A stretch of DNA of 64,000 nt from Halomonas sp. I5-271120 (GTDB lineage Bacteria > Pseudomonadota > Gammaproteobacteria > Pseudomonadales > Halomonadaceae), in NCBI RefSeq assembly GCF_030553075.1, contig NZ_CP130701.1, forward strand, positions 558,001 through 622,000, in the 5' to 3' direction. Positions 8,123 to 17,033 of the stretch are shown piece by piece. Each line of letters begins with the position of its first letter. Position 1 is the stretch's first letter. The position numbers and the translations under genes are program-made. The notes beneath the pieces were generated by a model, which was given only the letters and a program-made list of their open reading frames with translations, was not told the origin of the DNA and did no database searches.

Positions 8123-9529
8123 TCAGCGCAGATCGCCCGATGCGGTGAGTTCGTCGGTCACCTTGTCCACGGCGCGCTTGGCGCGCGCGATGATCTCGTC
8201 GACCTGGTCGGGAGTGGTAATCAGCGGCGGCGCGAAACCGAGGATATCGCCCTGCGGCATGGCACGCGCGATCAGGTTCTCCTCGAAGGCCGCCGCGGCG
8301 ATCCGCGGGCCAACCTTGAGGCTCGGATCGAAGTGGGCGCGCTTGGCCGGATTGGCGGAGAACTCGAGCGAGGCCAGCATCCCCACGCCGCGCGTCTGGC
8401 CGACGATCGGGTGATCCCCGAAGGTCGCCTGCATCTGCTGCTGCAGGTAGGCACCGGTCTCGGCGGCGTTGGCGGTAAGGCCCTCGCGCTCGATGATCTT
8501 GAGGTTGGCAAGCCCCGCCGCACAGCCCAGCGCATGACCGGAGTAGGTCCAGCCGTGGCCGATCGGGCCGTATTCACCGGTGCCCTGCTCCAGCACCTTC
8601 CATACCCGATCGCCGACGATCACCCCGGACAGCGGCTGGTAGGCGCTGGTCAGGCCCTTGGCCACGGTGATCAGGTCCGGCTTGATGCCGTAGTGATGGC
8701 TGCCGAAGTTGGTGCCGATACGCCCGAAACCACAGACCACCTCATCGGCGATCAGCAGCACGTCGTACTTGTCGAGCACCGCCTGGATCGCTGCCCAGTA
8801 GCCTTCCGGCGGCGGCACGATGCCACCGGTGCCGAGCACCGGCTCGCCGATGAAGGCGGCCACGGTGTCGGGGCCCTCGGCGAGAATCATTTCCTCGAGC
8901 CGGGTCGCGCAGTAGGCCGAGAATTCCTGCTCGCTCATGCCTTCCTGCTCGGCGGCACGGTGGTAGTAATACGGCGCCTCGGTGTGGCGGATGGTATCGA
9001 TCGGCAGGTCGAAATGATCGTGAAACGCCTTCAGACCGGTCAGTGAACCCGATGCGATACCAGAGCCGTGATAGCCACGCATCCGCGAAATGACTTTCTT
9101 CTTCTGCGGGCGGCCGAGCACGTTGTTGTAATAACGCACCAGCTTGAGCTGGGTCTCGTTGGCATCGCTGCCTGACATGCCGTAGTAGACCTTGGACATG
9201 CCGGGACCGGCCAGCTCGAGAATCTTCTCTGAAAGCTCGATCTGCGCCTCGTTGGAGTGCCCCACATAGGTGTGGTAGTAGGACATCTGCAGGGCCTGCT
9301 TGTAGATGGCGTCAGCCACCTCAGTGCGGCCATAGCCGATGTTGACGCAGTACAGGCCGGCAAAGCCGTCGATGAACTCGCGACCATCCATATCGACAAT
9401 ATTGATGCCCTTGCCACCGGTAATGACTCGGCCCGGCGCATCGCCATGGGCAAAGTCACGCAGGTGCGTGGACGCATGGAAGGTGACCTTGCGGTCGCGA
9501 TCGATCAGCTCCTGGTGCTGCTGGCTCAT
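8123..9529 (-). CDS. doeD: DoeD, L-2,4-diaminobutyrate transaminase (class III aminotransferase)
   Basis: A 468-residue class III PLP aminotransferase. Lys291 in TVAKGLTSAYQPLSG binds PLP, Asp262 in LLIADEVVCGFGR contacts the pyridine nitrogen, and YYGMSGSDANET (115-126) is the phosphate-binding region. In Halomonas elongata DoeD converts 2,4-diaminobutyrate to aspartate semialdehyde in ectoine degradation. It follows the dehydrogenase doeC, which consumes its product, by 132 bp. Ordinary omega-transaminases look similar, but the context makes DoeD the best call. Confidence 0.9.
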   Translation of the reverse strand: MSQQHQELIDRDRKVTFHASTHLRDFAHGDAPGRVITGGKGINIVDMDGREFIDGFAGLYCVNIGYGRTEVADAIYKQALQMSYYHTYVGHSNEAQIELSEKILELAGPGMSKVYYGMSGSDANETQLKLVRYYNNVLGRPQKKKVISRMRGYHGSGIASGSLTGLKAFHDHFDLPIDTIRHTEAPYYYHRAAEQEGMSEQEFSAYCATRLEEMILAEGPDTVAAFIGEPVLGTGGIVPPPEGYWAAIQAVLDKYDVLLIADEVVCGFGRIGTNFGSHHYGIKPDLITVAKGLTSAYQPLSGVIVGDRVWKVLEQGTGEYGPIGHGWTYSGHALGCAAGLANLKIIEREGLTANAAETGAYLQQQMQATFGDHPIVGQTRGVGMLASLEFSANPAKRAHFDPSLKVGPRIAAAAFEENLIARAMPQGDILGFAPPLITTPDQVDEIIARAKRAVDKVTDELTASGDLR

Positions 9530-9550
9530 TTCGTTCTCTCTTTTCTCGTG

Positions 9551-9573
9551 CTCCCCGGCATCCCACCGGGGAG
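9551..9573 (-). promoter_or_regulatory. Small hairpin just upstream of doeD
   Basis: An 8-bp inverted repeat CTCCCCGG/CCGGGGAG (9551-9558 with 9566-9573) lies 22 bp before the doeD ATG in the doeC-doeD gap. It is a candidate mRNA-processing or regulatory hairpin only. Confidence 0.35.
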
Positions 9574-9606
9574 AAGGTTCAAATCAATTATTCAAGACCA
9601 CTAATC

Positions 9607-9648
9607 TTGGGAGCTCTGTATTGGGAGCTGTGTCTTGGGAGCTGTGCG
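9607..9648. repeat. Three-copy 14-bp tandem repeat after doeC
   Basis: In-phase copies: TTGGGAGCTCTGTA (9607-9620), TTGGGAGCTGTGTC (9621-9634), TTGGGAGCTGTGCG (9635-9648). The array starts 13 bp beyond the doeC stop on the minus strand. Confidence 0.85.
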
Positions 9649-9661
9649 TTCGATGGCCTGG

Positions 9662-11155
9662 CTAGCTTCCTGACACGGAGCCCAGGGCGCCCAGGCAGTA
9701 GTACTTGGTCTCCAGGTACTCATCGATGCCGCTGACGCCGCCTTCACGCCCAAGCCCTGACTGCTTGACGCCACCGAAGGGAATCGGCGGCCCGGTCATC
9801 TTGACCGAGTTGACCGAGACCATGCCGTATTCCAGCGCCCGCATCAGCTTCCAGATGCGGCGGATGTCGTGGGTGTAGACATAGGCGGCAAGGCCGTATT
9901 CGGTGTCGTTGGCCATGGCGATGACTTCATCGTCGTCGCTATAGGCGGTGATGCCGGCCACCGGGGCGAAGTTCTCTTCGCGCCAGACTTTCATCTCGCG
10001 GGTCACACCAGTCAGCAGCACCGGCATGAAGAAGTTGGGTCCGGGCGCCGCCGACTGATCGCCGGCCACCAGGGTCGCGCCCCGGGAAATGGCGTCGTCG
10101 ACAATGCTCGAGGCCTTCTCGACCGCCTGGCCGTGAATCAGCGGGCCGAGATCGACCTCGCTCTGCAGGCCGTTGCCGACGGTCAGCGCCGCCATGCGCT
10201 CGGCGAAGTGCTCGACGAAGGCGTCATGGATCGACTCGTGCACCAGGATGCGGTTGGCCGCCAGGCAATCCTGGCCGGCAGTCTGAAACTTGGCAGCGAC
10301 CGCCGCCAGGGCGGCCTCATGCGGGTCCATATCCGGGCCGACGATGAAGGGCGCGTTGCCGCCAAGCTCCAGCGAGACACGCTTGACGGTGCCGGCGCTC
10401 TGCTCGAGCAACAGCCGCCCAACCCGGGTGGAGCCGGTGAAGGACAGCGCCTTGACGCGCTCCTCTTTGCACAGGATCGAGGACACCTCGGCGGGCTCGC
10501 CCAATACCACGTTGAAGATACCCGCGGGAATACTGGCCCGCTCGGCAAGCTCGGCCAGCGCCAGCGCCGAGAACGGCGTCTCGCCGGCCGGCTTCACGAT
10601 CACCGGGCAGCCGGCGGCCATGGCGGCAGCCGCCTTGCGAGTGATCATCGCCAGCGGGAAGTTCCAGGGCGTGATCAGGGCGGCGATACCGATCGGCTCC
10701 TTGATGGTGCCCAGGGCCGCATTGGGAATGTGGCTCGGAATGGTTTCACCGAAGGTACGCTTGCCCTGCTCGGCGAACCATTTGATGAAGCTGGCGCCAT
10801 ATTCCACTTCGCCGCGGGCATCCGGTAGCGGCTTGCCCTGCTCCATGGACATCAGGATGGCCAGGTCTTCGCGGTGCGCCTGCAGAAGGTCGTACCAGGC
10901 CAGCAGACGGTCGGCGCGCTCGTCGGCACGCAGCGCACGCCACTGGACGAAGGCACGCTCGGCGGCGTCCACAGCGCCGCGAATCTGGTCGGCTTCCAGC
11001 CAGGGGATATGGCCCAGGACCTCACCAGTGGCCGGATCGGTCACGGCCTCCTCGCGGCCACCATCACCGTGGGTCCACTTGCCATCAACATAGGCGTACT
11101 GGCGGAACAGGCGCGGATCGTCGAGCCGCTGAGTCACCGTCGTGGACACTTTCAT
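9662..11155 (-). CDS. doeC: DoeC, aspartate-semialdehyde dehydrogenase (aldehyde dehydrogenase family)
   Basis: The 497-residue protein has all aldehyde dehydrogenase residues: Asn165 (PWNFP), Glu263 (LELGG) and nucleophile Cys297 (AGQDC). By sequence it belongs with succinate-semialdehyde (GabD-like) dehydrogenases. In ectoine degradation DoeC oxidises aspartate semialdehyde, formed by DoeD, to aspartate. The ATG has a near-ideal AGGAGGTG upstream. It is separated from the preceding decarboxylase gene by 310 bp with a hairpin, so it probably has its own promoter. Confidence 0.88.
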   Translation of the reverse strand: MKVSTTVTQRLDDPRLFRQYAYVDGKWTHGDGGREEAVTDPATGEVLGHIPWLEADQIRGAVDAAERAFVQWRALRADERADRLLAWYDLLQAHREDLAILMSMEQGKPLPDARGEVEYGASFIKWFAEQGKRTFGETIPSHIPNAALGTIKEPIGIAALITPWNFPLAMITRKAAAAMAAGCPVIVKPAGETPFSALALAELAERASIPAGIFNVVLGEPAEVSSILCKEERVKALSFTGSTRVGRLLLEQSAGTVKRVSLELGGNAPFIVGPDMDPHEAALAAVAAKFQTAGQDCLAANRILVHESIHDAFVEHFAERMAALTVGNGLQSEVDLGPLIHGQAVEKASSIVDDAISRGATLVAGDQSAAPGPNFFMPVLLTGVTREMKVWREENFAPVAGITAYSDDDEVIAMANDTEYGLAAYVYTHDIRRIWKLMRALEYGMVSVNSVKMTGPPIPFGGVKQSGLGREGGVSGIDEYLETKYYCLGALGSVSGS

Positions 11156-11465
11156 GAAACACCTCCTGGAAAAGCAGCGCCCGTGGCGCTCACGCTAAAA
11201 TACGACCGGGCGGCCAATGCCGCCTCATGCATACAGAGTACGGCGCCCAGGAGGACGAGACTTTTTGTTGGATCGCCATCAGCGCCAGGTTTTTTTCGTG
11301 TTAAGGCCGAAAGCAGCAGAATCTTCTGTTGGACACTCTTAGCCAGCAGAGGCAGGCCTACGACCGGCAAAAACGGGGCCCAGAAACGCCTTCGCCCCGG
11401 CCGAGTGGCCGAGGCGAAGGTGATGCTTGGCAGTGAGTGGTGGGGCTAGGAGCGGCCCGAAGGCG
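11156..11465. other. 310-bp spacer between the decarboxylase gene and doeC
   Basis: It contains the terminator-like hairpin at 11389-11420 and two similar blocks, CTTTTTGTTGGAT (11261-11273) and CTTCTGTTGGAC (11323-11334), about 62 bp (six helical turns) apart. These could be paired regulator sites for doeCD. I see no convincing small gene. Confidence 0.45.
11389..11420 (-). terminator. Hairpin after the Orn/Lys/Arg decarboxylase gene
   Basis: Outer arms CCTTCGCC (11389-11396) and GGCGAAGG (11413-11420) enclose a second inverted repeat CGGCC/GGCCG. It lies 45 bp downstream of the decarboxylase stop on the minus strand. No long T tract follows. Confidence 0.6.
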
Positions 11466-14255
11466 TCAATCAGCGCCTTCGGAAGTCGCCAGCAGCGCCT
11501 CTTCGGTGAAAACGATCAAACCGAGCTCCGGGCGATAGCCATGGATCTCCGTGACATCCAGAGCCTGCAGGAAGTAGAGAATCTCCTCGCTGATCACCTG
11601 GCCCGGCACCAAGACCGGGAAGCCCGGCGGATAGGGGATCACGAAGCTCGCCGAGACGACATCTCGTCCAGCCGTCATGGCTCGCTGCAGCTCGCCATTG
11701 TCGAAGCGCAAGTACTCGGTATTTTCCTCGTCGTAGCTGAGGAAGTAGGCGCGGCGAATATCGCCATCGGGTGTGCCTGCTTCCACATGGGGCCGGAAAG
11801 CATCATGGAAGCGGCTAAAGTCCGGCAGCGGCGGCAGATCATGGATCAGCGATTTGACCTGATGCTCAATGATCTTGCGTTCCGGACGACTGCTTTCCTC
11901 CCAGCGTCGATCGAAGGATTTGGCCAGCTTGATCAGTACGTCCAGCAGGTAGGCGATTGCCCCGCGAGTAGTGCCAATGTTGGTCATGAACAGTACGGTG
12001 TTGCGAGACGTCTTGTTGATCTGAATACCGTACTGGTTCATCAGGTAGTCGTTCTTGAAGGCATCGCCGTCGATACCCGTCTTGCCGATCGACAGGGTGA
12101 TGCGCGTCGGGTCAACCACGAACTCATCCTGGGCCCAGGCCTCTTCCATCTTGTTCCAGCCCGCATTGGGGTCGTAGTAGGTCTCGACCCCTGACTGGCG
12201 GAACTCGGCAGGCACCAGATCACTGTTCTTGAGCACCTCGAAATACTTTTTCAACAACGGGTTGGTATAGAGCTGCTCGCGCAACGATAGCGCCGCCTCG
12301 ACCTGGGAGTGCACCAGCTCAAAACCTTCCATCTCAGCCTGCATGCGTCCCACGTCCAACGAGGCCAGAATCTGGTAGTTGGGCGAGGTCGAGGTGTGGG
12401 TCATGTAGGCTTCGTGGAACGGCGCCTCGACCTTCTGGCGGTAGTCCTGATCGTAGACGTGAATCATCGACCCCTGGCGCAGCGAGGTCAGGGTCTTGTG
12501 GGTCGAGTGGGTGGCATAGGTACGCACCCGCACGGTCTCGGGGTCCGGCATCAGCGGCCGATCGAGCCAAGTGGCATCGTCATCTGGATCCAGCTGATCA
12601 AACTCTTCCTTCCAGGCGGCATATTCCGCGGCATACTCCTCGCTGCGATAGCGGTCGCGCAGATGGCGCGCGGCATGCATCGCGGTGCGCGGGCGATAGG
12701 TCGGGTTGAAGGTGGCAAAGGCAAACCAGGCCTCGTCCCACAGAAAGACCAGGTCAGGCTTGATGGCCAGACACTCTTCCATGACCCGACGCACGTTGTA
12801 GACCACGCCGTCGAAGGTACAGTTGGTCAGCAGCAGCATCTTGACCTTGTCGAGCTGCCCCGAACGCTTGTATTCCAGCAGGGTCTTCTTGATCTCGCGC
12901 AGCGGCACGGCGCCGTACATCGAATAATCGTTGAGCGGATAGGAATCCAAATAGGCCACGTGAGCGCCGCTCAGCACCATGCCGTAGTGGTGCGACTTGT
13001 GGCAGTCGCGATCGACCAGCACGATGTCGCGCGGCTTGACCAGCGCCTGCACGACGATCTTGTTGGCCGTCGAGGTGCCGTTGGTGACGAAGAAGCTCTG
13101 CCGCGAACCAAAGGCGCGGGCCGCGTACTCCTGGGCCTTCTTGATCGGCCCATAGGGCTGCAACAGGGAATCCAGCCCGCCGGACGTCGCCGAGGTCTCC
13201 GCCAGGAAGATATTGATGCCGTAGAAGTCGATCATCTGCCCCGCCCAGTGGGAGCGGGTGATCGATTTGCCCCGGGAGATCGGCATGGCATGGAAGACCC
13301 CGGTGGGCTTGCGGCTATACTCCCGCAGCGCATCGAAGAACGGCGTGCGGAAGCGGTTGTCGATGGCACGCAGGATGGTGTGGTGCTGCTCGATATAGTC
13401 CGTTTCGCGGTAGAAAATCCGGTTGAAGTGACGGATATCTCGGCTGGCGGTGACTTCCACATCGCCACTGGTGACCAGGAACTGATCGATCTCCGGGCGA
13501 ATCTCGCGAATCATTGAGCTCAGCAGAATGCTGCGTTCGGCCTCGGACTTGGTCTCGAGTTCGACTTCGGAGATACCTTCGAGATAGTTGCGCAGCGCGC
13601 TCAGATTGTACTTCGACTTGTAGGGGAATTCGTAGCGAATCAGGCAGGCCTGAATGTTCGGGTTGACTAGGATCGCGATCAACGCATCCTCGAAGCTGCG
13701 CACCGTCACCACATCGTAGACGAACTTGTCTTCGGGGCGCCGCAGGTTATGGAACGCCTCGCGCACCACTTCCTCTTCCTGCAGTGACATGGCATCGACG
13801 ATCAACACCTCGAAGTAGGGCTGCGAGGAGCTGTTGGAGGTCGGGTGACCGCGACGCAGCTGCGCCAGGGCATCCAGGGTCTCGAGGTCTTCCGCATCGG
13901 CGTCGGTCTCGCTGAGATCGACCTGGCGACGACGGTAGGACTCGCTGATCATCGCCCGCACCAGGCGCTTGACCACCTTCTCAAGCAGCGAATATTCCTG
14001 GCGGTTGAACAGGTGCCAAAGGTGGCGAAAATCTTCCTTGGAGGGGAAAGCGTGGTAGTCCTCGATGATCTCCAGGCGGGTCAGCTTGATGTCGACGGCC
14101 TTGACCAGATTTCGGGACTGGGCGTCGTCCTTGAGGTGGATCAGCTTGCCAAGATCCCGCTTGAGAGCATTCCAGGTATCGGCACGAAGCTGGGAGATCT
14201 TGTGGTAGAACCCCAGGGCCGTATACGGCGTGTCTGTTCCAATCGTATCGCTCAT
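11466..14255 (-). CDS. Large Orn/Lys/Arg decarboxylase-like PLP enzyme (929 aa)
   Basis: The PLP core resembles ornithine/lysine/arginine decarboxylases: VTNGTSTANK near residue 395, FLWDEAWFAF near 505, and Schiff-base Lys587 in ATHSTHKTLTSLRQGSM. A receiver-like (wing) domain precedes the core. At 929 residues it is some 200 longer than LdcC/CadA-type enzymes (about 715), with about 150 additional N-terminal residues rich in basic and helical sequence. The likely reaction is removal of the alpha-carboxylate from a basic amino acid to give a diamine. In this cluster 2,4-diaminobutyrate (to 1,3-diaminopropane) is an attractive but unproven substrate. It follows the C45 hydrolase gene by 78 bp, with GGAAGGA before the ATG. 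Confidence 0.85.
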   Translation of the reverse strand: MSDTIGTDTPYTALGFYHKISQLRADTWNALKRDLGKLIHLKDDAQSRNLVKAVDIKLTRLEIIEDYHAFPSKEDFRHLWHLFNRQEYSLLEKVVKRLVRAMISESYRRRQVDLSETDADAEDLETLDALAQLRRGHPTSNSSSQPYFEVLIVDAMSLQEEEVVREAFHNLRRPEDKFVYDVVTVRSFEDALIAILVNPNIQACLIRYEFPYKSKYNLSALRNYLEGISEVELETKSEAERSILLSSMIREIRPEIDQFLVTSGDVEVTASRDIRHFNRIFYRETDYIEQHHTILRAIDNRFRTPFFDALREYSRKPTGVFHAMPISRGKSITRSHWAGQMIDFYGINIFLAETSATSGGLDSLLQPYGPIKKAQEYAARAFGSRQSFFVTNGTSTANKIVVQALVKPRDIVLVDRDCHKSHHYGMVLSGAHVAYLDSYPLNDYSMYGAVPLREIKKTLLEYKRSGQLDKVKMLLLTNCTFDGVVYNVRRVMEECLAIKPDLVFLWDEAWFAFATFNPTYRPRTAMHAARHLRDRYRSEEYAAEYAAWKEEFDQLDPDDDATWLDRPLMPDPETVRVRTYATHSTHKTLTSLRQGSMIHVYDQDYRQKVEAPFHEAYMTHTSTSPNYQILASLDVGRMQAEMEGFELVHSQVEAALSLREQLYTNPLLKKYFEVLKNSDLVPAEFRQSGVETYYDPNAGWNKMEEAWAQDEFVVDPTRITLSIGKTGIDGDAFKNDYLMNQYGIQINKTSRNTVLFMTNIGTTRGAIAYLLDVLIKLAKSFDRRWEESSRPERKIIEHQVKSLIHDLPPLPDFSRFHDAFRPHVEAGTPDGDIRRAYFLSYDEENTEYLRFDNGELQRAMTAGRDVVSASFVIPYPPGFPVLVPGQVISEEILYFLQALDVTEIHGYRPELGLIVFTEEALLATSEGAD

Positions 14256-14333
14256 GGTCCTTCCCCAGCAGTGCTGCTTGTCATTATTACATCCGCCACA
14301 AGCATCCTGCCCGCATGCAGCGTTATAGAGAGG

Positions 14334-15380
14334 CTAGCCGGCACCGTGGTGCCGGGGCCCGTAGTGAATGATGAAATTGGTCTCGGGAAAATGCGTGAAG
14401 CTCAGGTCTAGGTCGTGCGACGGCCAATGAAACTGCACGCGCCCCTGTAGAGGCCGGTACACCGAGGTGTAAACGGTGCCCAATCCGCGACGGTGGTCGG
14501 TGCGGTAAAGCGGCGGTGCGAAGAACGCAGAGACCAGACGCTCTTCGGTAGTGGCGTCGTCATCGACCAGGATCGAGAGCTGTCGCTCGCGGATCAGCGT
14601 TTCCGACGCCAACGCGTGGGCATACCACTCGATCTTCTTTTGATGGTTGGTCGCCACCGGCACGCGCTTGATGGTGGCCTTGCGATCCGGCGCAATCATC
14701 GCCGTGATGTAACGCCCTTGGGCATCATCGACGGTGATGTTGTAGGCCATGTGCGTCGGCACCCGCGCCAACACCTCGGCCGCCTCGGGGGTGGTATCAC
14801 AGAACTCGAGGATATAGCGCAGGATCATCGGCGCACCGAAGCCGTCGCCAACCACGGTCCGCCCCCCGAAGGCCAGCGACACCGCCAGGCCGCTGTCGTT
14901 CATGCCGTCAAGCACACCCCACAGACAGTCGGTCATGGCGATCACCTGCCGCCCGTTCCAGCACGAGGACAGGATGGTGCCCTCGCACAGCTCGGGCGGG
15001 TAATCGTAGTTGCGCACCAGCAGATTGCTGTTGCCGTTGGCCAGCACGGCCTGTGAACAACCGGTGATATAGGCTGGCGGGCGATAGAGACTTAGCATGC
15101 GCGAGGAGAGATCACCGCCGCCAGCGAGCTCACACAAACGCTCGTAGGTCGGCAGCAGCTCGGGCATGTGGCGTCGCATGGCATTGAAGCCGGCCAGATA
15201 CCCTGGCCGCTCCCGTTCGCCTTCCGACAAGAACCAGCGCTCATAAGCCGGCCAGTGGAGGTCAAACAGCGATTGCCACTTCACGCCAGCCTGCGGCTCA
15301 TGGACGGTGCGAAAGGCCAGCTGCTTGACCGCGTCAGCGCCCCACTGGCGGCCGGCCCGTCCCATAGCGGTATCCTTCAT
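14334..15380 (-). CDS. C45-family Ntn hydrolase / acyltransferase-like protein
   Basis: A 348-residue protein of the acyl-CoA:6-aminopenicillanate acyltransferase-like (peptidase C45) group. The proposed nucleophile is Cys108 in YITGCSQAV, which would become the N terminus after self-cleavage between Gly107 and Cys108, followed by the family block LVRNYDY (120-126) and MNDSGLAVSLAFGG. Members cleave or form amide bonds of small N-acyl compounds and peptides. The ATG at 15380 overlaps the upstream stop as TGATG, so it is translationally coupled to the ATP-grasp gene; the TTG three bases earlier is less likely. A ligase plus amide hydrolase pair suggests making and breaking of one amide. Substrate unknown. 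Confidence 0.78.
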   Translation of the reverse strand: MKDTAMGRAGRQWGADAVKQLAFRTVHEPQAGVKWQSLFDLHWPAYERWFLSEGERERPGYLAGFNAMRRHMPELLPTYERLCELAGGGDLSSRMLSLYRPPAYITGCSQAVLANGNSNLLVRNYDYPPELCEGTILSSCWNGRQVIAMTDCLWGVLDGMNDSGLAVSLAFGGRTVVGDGFGAPMILRYILEFCDTTPEAAEVLARVPTHMAYNITVDDAQGRYITAMIAPDRKATIKRVPVATNHQKKIEWYAHALASETLIRERQLSILVDDDATTEERLVSAFFAPPLYRTDHRRGLGTVYTSVYRPLQGRVQFHWPSHDLDLSFTHFPETNFIIHYGPRHHGAG

Positions 15381-16849
15381 CAAAGAATCTTGAAGTTGCC
15401 GCCGCCCACCGCATGATTCACGGCCACCTGCTCCACCACCGGATCCTGCACCGACTGACCGGCATACTGCCCACGAATGGCATCGATCCAGGCCTTGGCG
15501 CGCTCGGTGAGCTGGAAGTCATCATCCATCAGTCGTCCACGGGTGATCAGGATGCCGAGGTCCGCGCCCTCATAGCGGAAGTCGCCAACGCCACTGATGC
15601 GCATGAAGAAGGCCTCTTGCTCGCTCTCGGCGGCATGTGGGTGGGAATCGTAGTGATCGAATGCGATGCTACCGTCCACCGCCATGCGCCAGACGCCGGA
15701 CTGCGGCGCCTGTGTCAGCAGATCCACCGTTTCATCGGTGTGCTTGATCACAAGTTGGCTCCAGCTATCGATGCTATCAGGGTGTGCCCAGCGATCGTTG
15801 ACGGCCTGGATGTCGATATCGAAATCCTGGCTCGAGAACTCAAGCAGGTGGAACAGGAACAGCGGCACATCCGAATGGGCGAAGGCAGCCACGTTGGTCA
15901 ACGAGCTGGCACCGGTAACCCGCGGATTGAGTTCGCCCAGATAGACATCGTTGGTGTCCATGTCGATCAGGAAGTCGAGTTCGAAGTAGCCACGATAGCC
16001 TTCCTCGCGCAGCGCCTCGCCAAACTTGTTGGTGTATTCCTGGGCCTTGTCACGCACTTCCTGGGTGAAGGCACCGGCGAACATCTCGTTGCCGCACCAG
16101 CCGCCCTTGTAGGGTGTCAGCGTCTTGAAGCCGACCAGTTCGGTCATCAGTGGGCCCACCACGGTGCCACAGCGCGTCGCACAGGCTTCGATGGCCGAGC
16201 CGCGGCAGTTGATGCGCTTCATGATCTTGACCTCTTCCTCGGCCTCGATCTCTTCGGCGTGGCGGTAGTACTCGTCTTCATTGGAAACGAAGAAGGTCGT
16301 ATGGCCGGAGTCGCCATAGGCCGACTGGATGACCAGATCGTTGGTGCCCAGCTCCTTGCTGACTTCCATCAGGTGCTGATAGCTGTCGACCTTGGCCAGC
16401 ACGTTGGGCACGCTGGGTACGCCAACCTTGTTGCCGATACGCACCGTTTCGATCTTGTTGTCCATCCGCGAACGCAGCTTGGCCGGCGGGAAGGCCACCC
16501 GCAGCCCCAGCTGTTCGCAGATTTCCTCGGTGTGCTCGTCGAACATCAGGAAGGCAGCCACCCCCTGCTCGCCACGAGAACGGATATAGTCGATGACTTC
16601 CTTATGCTCGAGCAGATAGTTGTTGATGTCCTCGATGCTCTCGAAGTCGCGCGGGAACTTCTCCTTGGGCACGAAAACGTTCTTCTGCTTGTCATCGAAG
16701 CAGTTGATGTAATTGATGTGGCGGAAATTACCCACCCAGTCGCCGATCCCCAGCAGGTTGAAGTTGGTCGCCGAAATGAAGTAGACCGGCTCCTTGTTGT
16801 TATGAAAGAAACGGCGCACATCGGAGATGCTGGTTAGTGTTGTTGTCAT
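15380..16849 (-). CDS. ATP-grasp family carboxylate-amine ligase-like protein
   Basis: The 489-residue product has an ATP-grasp fold. Metal and ATP ligands are visible in YFELDFLID (Glu290, Asp292) and YLGELNPRVTGASS (Glu306, Asn308); the nucleotide-binding lid is around LVIQSAYGDSGHTTFF (172-187). Databases often label such proteins biotin carboxylase, but there is no biotin carboxylase architecture. The expected chemistry is ATP-dependent joining of a carboxylate to an amine or thiol via an acyl phosphate. ATG at 16849, with AAAGGAG upstream, was chosen over a 47-residue low-complexity extension. It ends in a TGATG overlap with the C45 gene. Confidence 0.8.
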   Translation of the reverse strand: MTTTLTSISDVRRFFHNNKEPVYFISATNFNLLGIGDWVGNFRHINYINCFDDKQKNVFVPKEKFPRDFESIEDINNYLLEHKEVIDYIRSRGEQGVAAFLMFDEHTEEICEQLGLRVAFPPAKLRSRMDNKIETVRIGNKVGVPSVPNVLAKVDSYQHLMEVSKELGTNDLVIQSAYGDSGHTTFFVSNEDEYYRHAEEIEAEEEVKIMKRINCRGSAIEACATRCGTVVGPLMTELVGFKTLTPYKGGWCGNEMFAGAFTQEVRDKAQEYTNKFGEALREEGYRGYFELDFLIDMDTNDVYLGELNPRVTGASSLTNVAAFAHSDVPLFLFHLLEFSSQDFDIDIQAVNDRWAHPDSIDSWSQLVIKHTDETVDLLTQAPQSGVWRMAVDGSIAFDHYDSHPHAAESEQEAFFMRISGVGDFRYEGADLGILITRGRLMDDDFQLTERAKAWIDAIRGQYAGQSVQDPVVEQVAVNHAVGGGNFKIL

Positions 16850-16903
16850 GGAGCTGGCTCCTTTTGGGTGACGTTCCTGCGCTGCTTGCGAGGCGGAGGG
16901 TGA

Positions 16904-16930
16904 AGCGCCGCCACTCTGGGCGGCGCTTTT
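16904..16930. promoter_or_regulatory. Hairpin in the leader of the ATP-grasp gene
   Basis: A 9-bp stem AGCGCCGCC/GGCGGCGCT (16904-16912 with 16919-16927) with a six-base loop lies 55 bp upstream of the ATP-grasp start, in the 184-bp gap after the nitrilase gene. TTTT follows it on the plus strand only, so on the transcribed minus strand it is a hairpin without a T tract. Confidence 0.4.
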
Positions 16931-17033
16931 GTGACTCATCAGGCGAGAAAACAGACGTCGTAAACCTTGAATAATAGGGGTTACCACCATGAACTCCTTT
17001 TCAGTACACGCCGCCCATCAACGCGAGAGGCGA

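Noticed and set aside
11152..11370. A 72-codon minus-strand frame upstream of doeC
   Set aside because: No ribosome site or family features, and it overlaps the doeC promoter and the paired GTTGGA motifs.
12309..13517. A 402-codon plus-strand frame inside the decarboxylase gene
   Set aside because: Low-complexity His/Gly/Gln-rich translation opposite the conserved PLP core.
15413..16837. A 474-codon open frame on the plus strand opposite the ATP-grasp gene
   Set aside because: No family motifs; the minus-strand frame has clear ATP-grasp residues and a ribosome site.
15380..16849. Biotin carboxylase subunit
   Set aside because: The protein has an ATP-grasp fold but lacks the length, domain order and partner subunits of biotin carboxylases.
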